A stretch of 64,000 nt of DNA from VRUE01 sp963805455. Its GTDB lineage: Bacteria; Actinomycetota; Thermoleophilia; Solirubrobacterales; 70-9. The position numbers and the translations under genes are program-made. The notes beneath the pieces are model-generated. The model worked only from the letters and a program-made list of their open reading frames with translations. It made no database searches and had not been told where the DNA came from. Numbering within the stretch: position 1 is the first letter of the stretch; each line of letters opens with the position of its first letter. Location: positions 242,823 to 306,822 of the forward strand of contig CAWDUJ010000002.1 of the NCBI GenBank assembly GCA_963805455.1. Direction: 5' to 3'. Of the stretch, positions 43,706-52,046 are shown piece by piece.

Positions 43706-46074
43706 GCCTCGATCCAGTCCCAGCGGGTCCCGCAGAGCTTCCGGTAGGACGCCGGATCGACCGAGATCAGCCCGAGGTCCCCGTGCTGCGGGGCCCGCAG
43801 CTCGAGCGGCCCGATTTCATATGGATCGAGGGCGCTGCCGGGCCAGAGGCCGGCGCCGTGGTACTCGATTTCGATCTCGTGTTCGCCGCCGTCGAGGCTG
43901 ATCGTCGCCAACTGCTCGAGCCCGCCGTAGTTGTTCAGCACCCCGCGCTCGGAGGCGACCTCCTCGCCGTCGATCCTGATTTCGAGGCCGCCGAAGACGA
44001 CCCCGCCCAGCCAGAGCTCGTATTCGCCCCCCGGGACCGTCGTCGGCGTCGTCAGGGTGCCGCTCCCATCGGGGGCGAACGTGTAGGTGGTGGGGATCTT
44101 CCAGCCACTCGGATGGGTTGAGTCTTCGAGCCCGATCGCGATCGGGGTGCCGACCCGGGCCGCGACCAACGAGCCGCCGTCGCCGGCTTCCTCAGCCAGT
44201 TCCCGGACCTCACCGCAGGCCGGAATTGCGCCAGCGTCCAGTTCGGTCCCGAGCGGCAGGTGGTGGATCAGGGAGCCCGGCTGCTCGCGGCGCTTCCAGA
44301 CTTCGTAGTGCTCGCCGCTGTAGGCGAGCCCGAATTCCGCGCCCGGCCGGCTGACCGACGGCCCGCGTCTTATGACGAGCAGGTTGTATGGGTCTAGCTG
44401 ATCCGATCGGATCCTGTCCAGATCGAGATATTCGGCGTCTTCGGGCACGCTCCCGTCGACGAGCAGGACCGATCGACGGCGGCGATCGGTCGCCCCCTCC
44501 GGATCGAGGTCGCGGAGGAAGTACCGCGGCCCGTAGCCCGAGACCTCGGTGCTCAGCGTCGGCCCGCCGCCGCTGAACTCTTCGTCGATCTTGGTCAGCT
44601 CGGTGTAGTGGTCTCTGGGGGCGAGCCAGACCCCCTGGTAGGCGCGGAAGGCGCCCCAGGCGACGACAAGGACGAGGATCGCGGCGGCGACGCCGGTCTC
44701 GAGGCGCAGATTCCGTTCGTTCCCCGAGCAGGAAGAGGCCGATCGAGCCCCGCCGCGAGGATGCCGGGCGAGAGGGTCGTCAGCACTTTCGCGTCGACCC
44801 ACGTCGATCCGAAGTGGATGATGATCAGGGCGCCGACGACGCCACCGGCGATATAGCCGACGAGGGGGATGCCGATCCTGTTCGGCAGGCGCAGCGCGCG
44901 GCAATGACTGCCCACGCGGCGAGAAGCAGGCACGATCACCGCGATCGCCTTCGTCAGCCCCGCGAGCTCGGGCCCGGTGCGGAAATCGATCGAGGGCCAG
45001 ATCCCCGAGACCTGGAGCAGGCTGAGCGGGTGCAGGAGGTTGCCGATCTCGGCTTCGCCGGTGACGCCTTCGGTCAGGGGGTCGAAGGTGCCCGTCGGGC
45101 GTGAAGATCACCGGGATCAGCAGAAGGAGCCCGAGGATCGCGATCGGGGCGACGATCCGGGCCGATTTCGATACCCCGTAACGCTGGAGGACGATGACCA
45201 GCGCCGGGATCAGCGGCGGAACCGCCCAGAGCGCCCCGCCCGGCCCGAGCACGGCGATGATCGCGGCGATCGTCAGGGCGATGCTGACAAAGGCTCCCCG
45301 TGGCCACTCCTCGTCGTCAGCGCGGGCTGCCAGCAGCGGCCCGAGCGGGAGCAGCGCCGCCATCACCATCTCCTTCACCCCGCCCCAGAGGTAGTAGCCG
45401 AGGAGCAGCGCCGAGAGCGGCGCCGTGACCGCGATCACGACGGGGCCGGCGACACCCCGAAGGATTCGGCGCGACAGCTCGAACAGAACCAGCGAGAGGA
45501 TCATCGCCGCCGTTGCCATCGAGGACTGGATCGTGAAGGCGAGGTCGACGCCGGTGATCTCGGTCATCACCGCCATCGGGACGAAGCCTCCGATCGGGTA
45601 GCTGCCGCCGAGGTAGTCCTGAAGCACCTGCTGATGCGTTCCCGGAGGGAGATCGCCGACCCCGCGGCCGTGCTCGAAAACGTGGTTGGTGATCGCCAAC
45701 CAGGTGGCGTTGTCATCGAGCTTGATGTAGCCGGCCCAGGTCGCTTCGCCGCTGACCAGGAAGGGCGAGGCAAAGAGCAGCAGAAGAAGGACCACGATCC
45801 CGATTTCGAGACGGCCCGGCCAGGGCTTCGCCAGCCGCCTGCCCACCACCAGGCCGACGACGGCCAGGACCAGGATCGCCGGCAGGGTCAGCTTCGCCGT
45901 CGTTTCGAAGGCGGTGCCGAACTGGGCGACCACGATCATCGTCGCCAGGCCAAGGGCTGGACGAATGGTCCAGGGGAGGCTGAACCCACTGATCCTCTCG
46001 ACCAGTAGCGAGAGTCCCGCCGCCGTGACGAGCAGCGCCACGGGGGCCACAAACCAGCAGAGAATCAGATCCAC
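43693..46074 (-). pseudogene. Large membrane protein with extracytoplasmic C-terminal domain, several frameshifts
   Basis: The GTG start at 46072-46074 opens DLILCWFVAPVALLVTAAGL, followed by about 9-10 membrane segments (ILVLAVVGLVVGRRL, GIVVLLLLLFASPFLVS, VIAVTAPLSALLLGYYLWGG) and loops with YIKLDDNATWLAITNHVF, a GT-C-like pattern. Near 45095 the frame is lost. The middle (TFDPLTEGVTGEAEI, IGIPLVGYIAGGVVGALIII) reads in other frames with further shifts near 44929, 44895, 44745 and 44725. The frame then returns for GVAAAILVLVVAWGAF and a C-terminal extracytoplasmic beta-rich domain (YELWLGGVVFGGLEIRIDG, HEIEIEYHGAG). It may be a GT39/PMT-like or glycan-assembly membrane protein. The cluster of indels within 400 bases suggests a low-quality assembly stretch; true decay cannot be excluded. 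Confidence 0.62.
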
Positions 46075-46119
46075 GGCCGCCGCATCTTACGTGCCGGGAA
46101 GTTGGCTAGGCTCAAACCG

Positions 46120-47289
46120 ATGGCGGGAGAGGCAGAAGCGTTGACGGTTTCGGTGGTGATCCCCTGCCTCAACGAGGAGCAGAGCATCGAGTCCTGCGTG
46201 AGGACGGCGCGCAGCGTGCTCGATGAGCACGGGATCCGCGGTGAGGTGATCGTCGCCGACAACGACTCCGAAGACGACAGCGCCGCCCTCGCGGCGGCGG
46301 CCGGGGCACGGGTGGTCCACGAGGAGAGGCGCGGATACGGGAGCGCCTACCTGGCCGGATTCGCCGCCGCGCGGGGCACCTACATCATCACCGCCGACGC
46401 CGACCAGACCTACGACTTCAACGAGATCCCGCGCTTCGTCGCCTCGCTCGAAGGCGGGGCCGACATGGTGATCGGCAACCGGATGAACAACATCGTCCCA
46501 GGCGCGATGCCCTGGCTTCACCGCTACATCGGCAACCCGATCCTCAGCGGCTTCCTCAACCTCCTCTACCGCTCCGGCATCCACGATGCCCACTGCGGGA
46601 TGCGGGCGCTGCGCCGCGACACGCTGCCGCGCCTACAGCTGCGGAGCACCGGGATGGAGTTCGCCTCGGAGATGGTCGTGCGGGCGGTCAAGGAGGACCT
46701 CGAGATCGCCGAGTTCGACATCGAATACCACCCGCGCGAGGGCGAGTCGAAGCTCTCCTCCTTCCGCGATGGCTGGCGGCATCTCAAATTCCTCCTCGTA
46801 AACAGCCCGACCGCGCTGTTCATGGTGCCCGGCCTTGTGCTCTTGGTACTCGGCCTGCTCGGGATCATTCTCTCCGTCACCGACTTCTCCCTTTTCGGCC
46901 GCAAGTGGAACATCCACGCGACGATCGCCTCCGCCCTGCTGACGATCGTCGGCGCCCAGATCGTCTCCCTGGCGCTCAGCGCCCGCACCTTCGCCGTCTA
47001 CGTCCTCAACGAGAAACCCGACCGCCTGCTCGAGTGGGGACGCAACCACTTCAGCCTCGAGAGCGGGCTGGTGATCGGCGGGCTGACCTTTCTCACTGGA
47101 TTCGTTATCGACGCCGTGATCGTCGGCATCTGGATCAACCGCGGCTTCGGGGAGCTGAGCGAGGAGCGCCTGCTGGTCCTCGGATCGGTCCTGATCATCC
47201 TCGGGCTGCAGGCGTTCTTCTCCTCGTTCTTCCTCAGCATCATCGGCCTGGCCAGGGACCGCTCGCCGAACTGGCCGACGACGGACTGA
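46120..47289 (+). CDS. Family 2 glycosyltransferase, DPM1-type with C-terminal membrane helices
   Basis: The GT-A domain shows VSVVIPCLNEEQSIESCVR, VIVADNDSEDDSA, YGSAYLAGFAAARGTYIITA and DADQTYDFNEIPRFV (DXD region), then DAHCGMRALRRDTL and YHPREGESKLSSFRDGW, the signature of polyprenyl-phosphate sugar synthases. The C-terminal 150 residues hold about four membrane helices (LFMVPGLVLLVLGLLGIIL and others). It would make a polyprenyl-phosphate-linked sugar (mannose- or glucose-type) used by GT-C transferases such as the divergent neighbour. A TTG at 46102 is an alternative start. Confidence 0.86.
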   Translation: MAGEAEALTVSVVIPCLNEEQSIESCVRTARSVLDEHGIRGEVIVADNDSEDDSAALAAAAGARVVHEERRGYGSAYLAGFAAARGTYIITADADQTYDFNEIPRFVASLEGGADMVIGNRMNNIVPGAMPWLHRYIGNPILSGFLNLLYRSGIHDAHCGMRALRRDTLPRLQLRSTGMEFASEMVVRAVKEDLEIAEFDIEYHPREGESKLSSFRDGWRHLKFLLVNSPTALFMVPGLVLLVLGLLGIILSVTDFSLFGRKWNIHATIASALLTIVGAQIVSLALSARTFAVYVLNEKPDRLLEWGRNHFSLESGLVIGGLTFLTGFVIDAVIVGIWINRGFGELSEERLLVLGSVLIILGLQAFFSSFFLSIIGLARDRSPNWPTTD

Positions 47290-47601
47290 CCGACCCGAGG
47301 CCCCGTCTCGCTAGTTGAGCGGGATGACCGAGATCGTCCGCTGCGAGAATGCGGATCGGCGCGGCGGGAACGGGGCTGTCATCGGGCTGAGGTCTGTCCT
47401 TGGATGGGGTGGTTCAGTGCCGAAGCTGGCGTTCGGGCGATTCGCCGCGCCTGCCCCATCTCCTGGCCGACCGGGTATCGACAAAGGACCTCAGGCCATT
47501 AATCCTCCAATGGGCCGTTCAATCGAGCAGTCCAAAAAGCAAACCGGCCGCTCGAGGCGGCCGGTTTGAAAATCGAATCGGGCCCGAGACGGACCCTGGC
47601 G
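47290..47601. other. Intergenic region between convergent genes
   Basis: This stretch holds no gene I can support. The only ATG frame of any length (47315-47569, plus strand) has no domain-like features. Near the right end is a strong terminator hairpin (47541-47567). The 10-base string CAATCGAGC... beside a run of A at about 47522-47539 resembles the one beside the terminator at 39441-39459. Confidence 0.5.
47534..47567 (-). terminator. Strong intrinsic terminator of collagen-like gene 4
   Basis: AAACCGGCCGC at 47541-47551 and GCGGCCGGTTT at 47557-47567 form a perfect 11-bp stem with a 5-base loop. On the minus strand the hairpin is followed by GCTTTTTGG, a classical Rho-independent terminator 34 bases after the collagen-like gene's stop. 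Confidence 0.8.
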
Positions 47602-49755
47602 CTACAGGGTCGGGCCGTTGCGCTCATATGCCCCAGACACGGTCGCGCTCCGCGCGGTTGGTGTACTGCCGCCGGTGCCCGGCACCGATCTCACATTCAC
47701 GGTGTCCCCGGGGGCCAACGTCGTCGGCGGCGTCGTGTCGGTGCACGTGCTGCTCCCACCGGTGACCTGGCAAGAGAGGCTGGTCGCACTGCCATTCACC
47801 ATGAGAGTGAAGACGTAGTTGTCGCCTCCGCTACCAGCGCCGCCGCTTAGGTTGATCGTGAAACTGGAAACGATTCCTCCGCAGACGACCGTGGTGTTGC
47901 CGTTCGTCGTCGTCGTATTGGGACTCGTCTGCCCGACAAACGAGAAGTAGTTTGTCGAGCTGGTGCTTAGGTTCGACCCGTTGGAGCCACCGCTGGCCGT
48001 GAGGGTCCCACCACAACCGTTGGCTCCGGTCGGACCCGCAGGTCCGGTCAGACCAATCGGACCTGTATCCCCGGTTTTCCCGGTCGTTCCCGTGGTTCCA
48101 GTCGCGCCGGTTTTTCCGGTCGGGCCTTCGATGCCGATCGGGCCCTGGATGCCGGTCGCGCCGGTGGCTCCCGTCGCTCCGGTGGCACCGGTCGGGCCGC
48201 TCGGGCCCTGGTTGCCCTGCGGTCCCTGAGTACCGGTGTCGCCGGTCGGGCCGGTCGGGCCCTGCGGGCCGGTGTTGCCGGTCAGACCCTGCGGGCCCTG
48301 GGAGCCGGTGTCGCCGGTCAGACCCTGCGGGCCGGCGTCGCCGGTCAATCCGGTGTCGCCTTTCGGACCCTGGTTGCCCTGCGGGCCCTGGGTGCCGGTG
48401 TCGCCGGTCGGACCCGGATTGCCGGTGTCCCCTTTGGGGCCGATGTCGCCGGTCAGGCCCTGGGGGCCGGTGTCTCCGGTGTCGCCCTTCGGGCCGGTGT
48501 CTCCGGTGTCACCCGTCGGTCCCTGAGGTCCGGTGTTGCCCTGGTTGCCCTGCGGGCCCTGGGAACCGGTGTCGCCAGTCGGACCCGGATTGCCGGTGTC
48601 CCCTTTGGGGCCGGTGTCGCCGGTCAGGCCCTGGGGGCCGGTGTCGCCGGTGTCACCCGTCGGTCCCTGAGGTCCGGTGTTGCCCTGGTTGCCCTGCGGG
48701 CCCTGGGTGCCGGTGTCGCCGGTCGGACCCGGATTGCCGGTGTCCCCTTTGGGGCCGGTGTCGCCGGTCAGGCCCTGGGGGCCGGTGTCGCCGGTGTCGC
48801 CCTTGATGCCCTGCGGACCGGTGTCGCCGGTGTCACCCTGGGGGCCGGTGTCGCCTTTGAAGCCCTGGTTGCCCTGGTTGCCCTGCGGGCCGGTGTCGCC
48901 GGTGTCGCCCTGGGGGCCCTGGGGACCCTGGTCGCCGGTCAATCCGGTGTCGCCCTGCGGGCCGGTGTCGCCGGTGTCGCCCTGCGGGCCCTGGGGACCC
49001 TGGTCGCCGGTCAATCCGGTGTCGCCCTGGGGGCCGGTGTCGCCGGTGTCACCCTGAAGTCCCTGCGGCCCGGTGTCGCCGGTCGCGCCGGTGTCTCCGG
49101 TGGGGCCCTGTGGGCCGGTGTCGCCGCTGCCTGCCGGGCCGGTGTCGCCGGTGTCGCCCTTCGGGCCGGTGTCTCCGGTGGGGCCCTGTGGGCCGGTGTC
49201 GCCGCTGCCTGCCGGGCCGGTGTCGCCGGTGTCGCCCTGCGGGCCGGTGTCGCCGGTGGGGCCGGTCGGGCCGGTGTCGCCGCCGCCGGGGCCGGTCGGG
49301 CCCACGGCTCCCGTGTCGCCCTTCGGGCCAGAAGCGCCGGTGTTGCCCTGCGGGCCCTGGTTGCCGGTGTTGCCCTGCGGGCCCTGGTTGCCGGTGTCGC
49401 CCTTCGGTCCCTGGGCGCCGTCGGCGCCATTGGTGCCGTTGCTGCCGTTGGTGCCGTTGGTGCCGGGAGCACCCGGGGTCCCGGCGGCGGAGCTGCTTTC
49501 TTCGATCCCCTTGACGCCCTGGGCGCTCTGCGTCGTGACGACGTAGACCTTCTTCTCGCCCTTGACGCACTTCTTCTTGGGCTGGACGAATCGGATTTTG
49601 CCCTTTTCAGGGTTCTTCTTCTTGATGCAGAGAGTCATCGACCCGAGTCCGCGGACCGCAGCCTGAGAGCTCGTCGTGACGACGAGGAAGGACAGGAGTG
49701 CGAGAGCTGCGAGGACGGCGAGTGCCGGTCGACGCAGTGCAGATGAGGCGGTCAT
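47602..49755 (-). CDS. Secreted collagen-like protein 4 (GDTGPQG-type stalk)
   Basis: This 717-residue protein starts at the ATG at 49753-49755, preceded by AAGGAGA. It has a signal peptide (LAVLAALALLSFLVVTTSSQA), the shared two-Cys module (CIKKKNPEKGKIRFV, then CVKGEKKVYVVTT), a Gly-X-Y stalk from about residue 92 to 578 built largely from GDTGPQG/GPTGDTG units, and a C-terminal beta-rich head of about 135 residues (STNYFSFVGQTSP, GIVSSFTINLSGGAG, NYVFTLMVNGSAT). The head is unlike that of the other three and closer in character to the C-terminal heads of BclA-type exosporium collagens. The stalk DNA contains long direct repeats. Gene flanked by a strong terminator; probably monocistronic. 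Confidence 0.86.
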   Translation of the reverse strand: MTASSALRRPALAVLAALALLSFLVVTTSSQAAVRGLGSMTLCIKKKNPEKGKIRFVQPKKKCVKGEKKVYVVTTQSAQGVKGIEESSSAAGTPGAPGTNGTNGSNGTNGADGAQGPKGDTGNQGPQGNTGNQGPQGNTGASGPKGDTGAVGPTGPGGGDTGPTGPTGDTGPQGDTGDTGPAGSGDTGPQGPTGDTGPKGDTGDTGPAGSGDTGPQGPTGDTGATGDTGPQGLQGDTGDTGPQGDTGLTGDQGPQGPQGDTGDTGPQGDTGLTGDQGPQGPQGDTGDTGPQGNQGNQGFKGDTGPQGDTGDTGPQGIKGDTGDTGPQGLTGDTGPKGDTGNPGPTGDTGTQGPQGNQGNTGPQGPTGDTGDTGPQGLTGDTGPKGDTGNPGPTGDTGSQGPQGNQGNTGPQGPTGDTGDTGPKGDTGDTGPQGLTGDIGPKGDTGNPGPTGDTGTQGPQGNQGPKGDTGLTGDAGPQGLTGDTGSQGPQGLTGNTGPQGPTGPTGDTGTQGPQGNQGPSGPTGATGATGATGATGIQGPIGIEGPTGKTGATGTTGTTGKTGDTGPIGLTGPAGPTGANGCGGTLTASGGSNGSNLSTSSTNYFSFVGQTSPNTTTTNGNTTVVCGGIVSSFTINLSGGAGSGGDNYVFTLMVNGSATSLSCQVTGGSSTCTDTTPPTTLAPGDTVNVRSVPGTGGSTPTARSATVSGAYERNGPTL
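48370..48793 (-). repeat. Three near-identical ~108-base direct repeats in the collagen stalk
   Basis: A segment starting CTGGTTGCCCTGCGGGCCCT (plus strand) recurs at 48370, 48541 and 48685 with only a few changes over roughly 108 bases. Spacings of 171 and 144 bases are multiples of three and of nine, so the Gly-X-Y phase is kept. The pattern indicates recent in-frame duplication; assemblies may collapse or expand it. Confidence 0.8.
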
Positions 49756-49871
49756 CGGGATGAGATCTCCTTGATCGTGGGACTCGAGTCGAGTTACTTC
49801 GCAGCCGCTGCAGACGGCGTAAGGACCGCGACAAGGTAGCTCACTTCGCGGACACGTGCCGGACAGGCCGG

Positions 49872-49914
49872 GTCGAACAGCTGTCCAACCTACGAGGTAT
49901 CGCTAAAGGGTCAG
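49872..49914 (-). promoter_or_regulatory. Putative promoter of collagen-like gene 4
   Basis: On the minus strand CTGACC (49909-49914) and TAGGTT (49887-49892) are spaced by 16 bases, a plausible -35/-10 pair. The 27 bases at 49872-49898 match the block at 39408-39434 upstream of collagen-like gene 3 at 21 positions. Confidence 0.5.
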
Positions 49915-49946
49915 CCCCAAAAATAGGACTCCCGGGCCTCTCGGGC

Positions 49947-50309
49947 TTAGTGCACTTTTTTCAAGCGGGCGCGCTGCTCCTGGCGCTCGATCACCTGGGC
50001 GATCAGCTTTTTGACGTTGGCGTCGCCGACGACCTTGATGTGGCCGGTGTCCCAGGCCTTGCGGTAGCTCTTGACCGTGCCCGACTCGACGAGCTCGTTG
50101 AACTGCGGGCGGTCGATCTCGACCAGGACCCGCTCGTCCTGAGCGAGGTCCTTGGTGATCTTCGGACCGGGCACCTCAACCCGGTAGAGCTGGATGTCGC
50201 CGCGGCCCTTCAGTTCCAGCCCGAAGACCAGTTTCAGTTTCTGCAGCGCCGGGACCTCCTCCAGGAACCGCTCGACCCCGGTGCGAATCTGATCGGTCGT
50301 CGACGCCAT
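49947..50309 (-). CDS. SCP2-like sterol/lipid-binding domain protein
   Basis: This 120-residue protein consists of one SCP2-like domain: IRTGVERFLEEVPALQKL, VFGLELKGRGDIQLYRVEV, VLVEIDRPQFNELVESGTV, YRKAWDTGHIKVVGDANV and KKLIAQVIERQ. Such domains bind lipids or acyl-CoA; stand-alone bacterial versions are poorly characterised. No signal peptide. A weak GC hairpin (49931-49945) with TATTTTTGG after it on the minus strand may terminate it. It is divergent from hipBA. Confidence 0.72.
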   Translation of the reverse strand: MASTTDQIRTGVERFLEEVPALQKLKLVFGLELKGRGDIQLYRVEVPGPKITKDLAQDERVLVEIDRPQFNELVESGTVKSYRKAWDTGHIKVVGDANVKKLIAQVIERQEQRARLKKVH

Positions 50310-50382
50310 CGGCCGCCGATGCTATCCGAGAACTCGTGCCCGCGGCAAGGATTCTTAGCCTCCCGGCGTGCCTGAGCCGACG

Positions 50383-50441
50383 ATTAACCACTCCTATGTG
50401 ACTTGTTATCGCCCTTAGGAAGTCGTATGTGAGTGGTTAAT
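50383..50441. promoter_or_regulatory. hipBA promoter and palindromic operator
   Basis: ATTAACCACTC (50383-50393) and GAGTGGTTAAT (50431-50441) are perfect 11-base inverted repeats. Continuing inward, TATGTGACTT and AAGTCGTATGTG extend the symmetry imperfectly. Between the arms lies a plausible promoter: TTGTTA (50403-50408), a 17-base spacer and TATGTG (50426-50431). The operator therefore encloses the promoter, as expected for autoregulation by HipB and the HipAB complex. Confidence 0.78.
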
Positions 50442-50802
50442 GCATAGGATCCGCCGGATGCCACGCCTGGGAGCAGAGCGCAAACCCACCCCTCGGGCGG
50501 TGAGACAGGCGGGCCGGCGGGTCGCCGAGGACCTGCGGGCATGGCGCAAACTGCGCGGCCTGACCCAGGCCCAGCTGGCCGATCGCTCCGGGGTCAGCCT
50601 GGCCACGGTCTCCCGGCTCGAAAGCGGCGACGGCAACATCACGCTCGAGAGCCTGCTCCGGATCCTCCGCGCCCTCGGAATCCTCGACAACCTGACCAAG
50701 GCCGTCGACCCATACGAATCCGACGTCGGGCGGATGCGGTCCGAGGAGGGGCTGCCGCAGCGGGTCAGACCCGCGCGCTTGACCAGGTCCGCCGATGGCT
50801 GA
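50440..50802 (+). CDS. hipB: HipB-like XRE-family antitoxin/repressor
   Basis: This 120-residue protein has an XRE helix-turn-helix: LRAWRKLRGLTQAQLADRSG, then VSLATVSRLESGDGNITLES and LLRILRALGILD. It would bind the palindrome at 50383-50441 and neutralise the downstream HipA kinase. The ATG at 50440 lies inside the operator arm and practically at the predicted transcription start, so the ATG at 50458 (PRLGAERKP) may be the real one; otherwise the message is leaderless. The stop overlaps the hipA ATG by 8 bases. Confidence 0.86.
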   Translation: MHRIRRMPRLGAERKPTPRAVRQAGRRVAEDLRAWRKLRGLTQAQLADRSGVSLATVSRLESGDGNITLESLLRILRALGILDNLTKAVDPYESDVGRMRSEEGLPQRVRPARLTRSADG

Positions 50803-52036
50803 CCGACCGGTCGACGTCCACGTCCAGATCGTCGGCCACGACTTTCTGGCGGGCACCCTCTGGCCCCACCGGCGGCGCGGGGTCGAGTCGGCGACGTTCA
50901 GATACGCCCCCTCCTACCTGGCGGCGCAGGGGGCCTACCCGCTCGACCCCTCCCTCCCCCTCGCCTCGGGGCCGCTGCAGACCCCGCTCGGTCAGAGCCT
51001 CTTCGGCGCCTTCTCCGATTCTGCCCCCGATGGCTGGGGACGGAACTTGGTCGAACGCCTCCCGGGCAACCGCTCGCTCGCCGAGGTCGACCACCTGCTC
51101 GGTGCCCGGGACGATCTGCGCCAGGGCTCGCTGCGATTCCAGGATCCCGAGACCGGGGCGTTCCTCGCCGAGGGGACCCAGCGCGTCCCCCACCTCCCCG
51201 ACCTCCCGCGGCTGATCGACCTCGCGGCCCGGGCCGAGCGCGACGCCGCGACCGAGGCCGAGCTCGAGGAGCTCGTCAGTGCCGGAGGCTCGCTCGGGGG
51301 ATCGCGGCCGAAGGCCCACGTCGCCGACCCCGGCGCGGGGATCGCGATCGCGAAGTTCCCGAGCGCCGCGGACGAGTGGGACGTCGAGGCCTGGGAGGCG
51401 GTCGCGCTCGAGCTGGCGCGACGGGCGGGGCTGGACGTCGCCGACAGCACCCTGCAGTCGATCGAGGGTCACTCGGTGCTGATCGTCGACCGCTTCGACC
51501 GCGCCGGCCGGGAACGGGTCGGCTACCTCAGCGCGGCGTCGCTCCTGGAGACGGGCGAGGCGGACCGGTGGTCCTACCTCGACCTGGCGGAGGCAATCGA
51601 AGAGCAGTCCGATCGGGCGACCGCCGACCTGCGGGAGCTGTGGCGGCGGATCGCGTTCTCGATCCTGGTCAGCAACACCGACGACCACCTGCGAAACCAC
51701 GGCTTCCTGCGGCGCTCGAGCGGAGGCTGGAGCCTATCCCCCGCCTTCGACATCAACCCCGATCCCTCGCAGGCGATCAAACGACTTCGGACCTCGATCG
51801 ACGGCCGCTCCTTCGACGCCAGCCTCGAGTCGCTCTTCGGGGTCGCCGAGCACTTCCGCGTCGGCGATGCCGAACTGCGCGAGGCGATCGCGACGATGAG
51901 CGCGGTGACCGGCCGCTGGCGGCAGGCCGCCGCCGAACTCGGGCTGGGTCAGGCCGAGACCATCGCGATGGCGCCGGCCTTCGAGCACGAGTCGGCCGAG
52001 CTCGCCCGACAGCTCGCCCGGGTCGCCTCCGTATAA
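50795..52036 (+). CDS. hipA: HipA-like serine/threonine kinase toxin
   Basis: This 413-residue HipA family kinase, in its known homologue, phosphorylates glutamyl-tRNA synthetase and induces dormancy. Visible: N-terminal domain with QSLFGAFSDSAPDGWGRNL, glycine-rich loop GGSLGGSRPKAHV, ATP-binding Lys in IAIAKFPSAADEWD, VLIVDRFDRAGRERVGYL, the catalytic loop ISILVSNTDDHLRNHGFL-like segment (FSILVSNTDDHLRNHGFL) and WSLSPAFDINPDP (metal-binding Asp). Catalytic features appear complete, so it is probably active. It is coupled to HipB upstream. The target here is not known. Confidence 0.88.
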   Translation: MADRPVDVHVQIVGHDFLAGTLWPHRRRGVESATFRYAPSYLAAQGAYPLDPSLPLASGPLQTPLGQSLFGAFSDSAPDGWGRNLVERLPGNRSLAEVDHLLGARDDLRQGSLRFQDPETGAFLAEGTQRVPHLPDLPRLIDLAARAERDAATEAELEELVSAGGSLGGSRPKAHVADPGAGIAIAKFPSAADEWDVEAWEAVALELARRAGLDVADSTLQSIEGHSVLIVDRFDRAGRERVGYLSAASLLETGEADRWSYLDLAEAIEEQSDRATADLRELWRRIAFSILVSNTDDHLRNHGFLRRSSGGWSLSPAFDINPDPSQAIKRLRTSIDGRSFDASLESLFGVAEHFRVGDAELREAIATMSAVTGRWRQAAAELGLGQAETIAMAPAFEHESAELARQLARVASV

Positions 52037-52046
52037 CCGCGTCGCT

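Noticed and set aside
47315..47569. 84-codon plus-strand frame in the intergenic region
   Set aside because: No domain, no convincing ribosome-binding site, and it runs into the terminator hairpin of the opposite gene.
47602..49755. CRISPR-like spaced repeats in the GDTGPQG region
   Set aside because: Repeats are in-frame Gly-X-Y codons with no constant spacer length and no cas genes nearby; they belong to the collagen-like gene.
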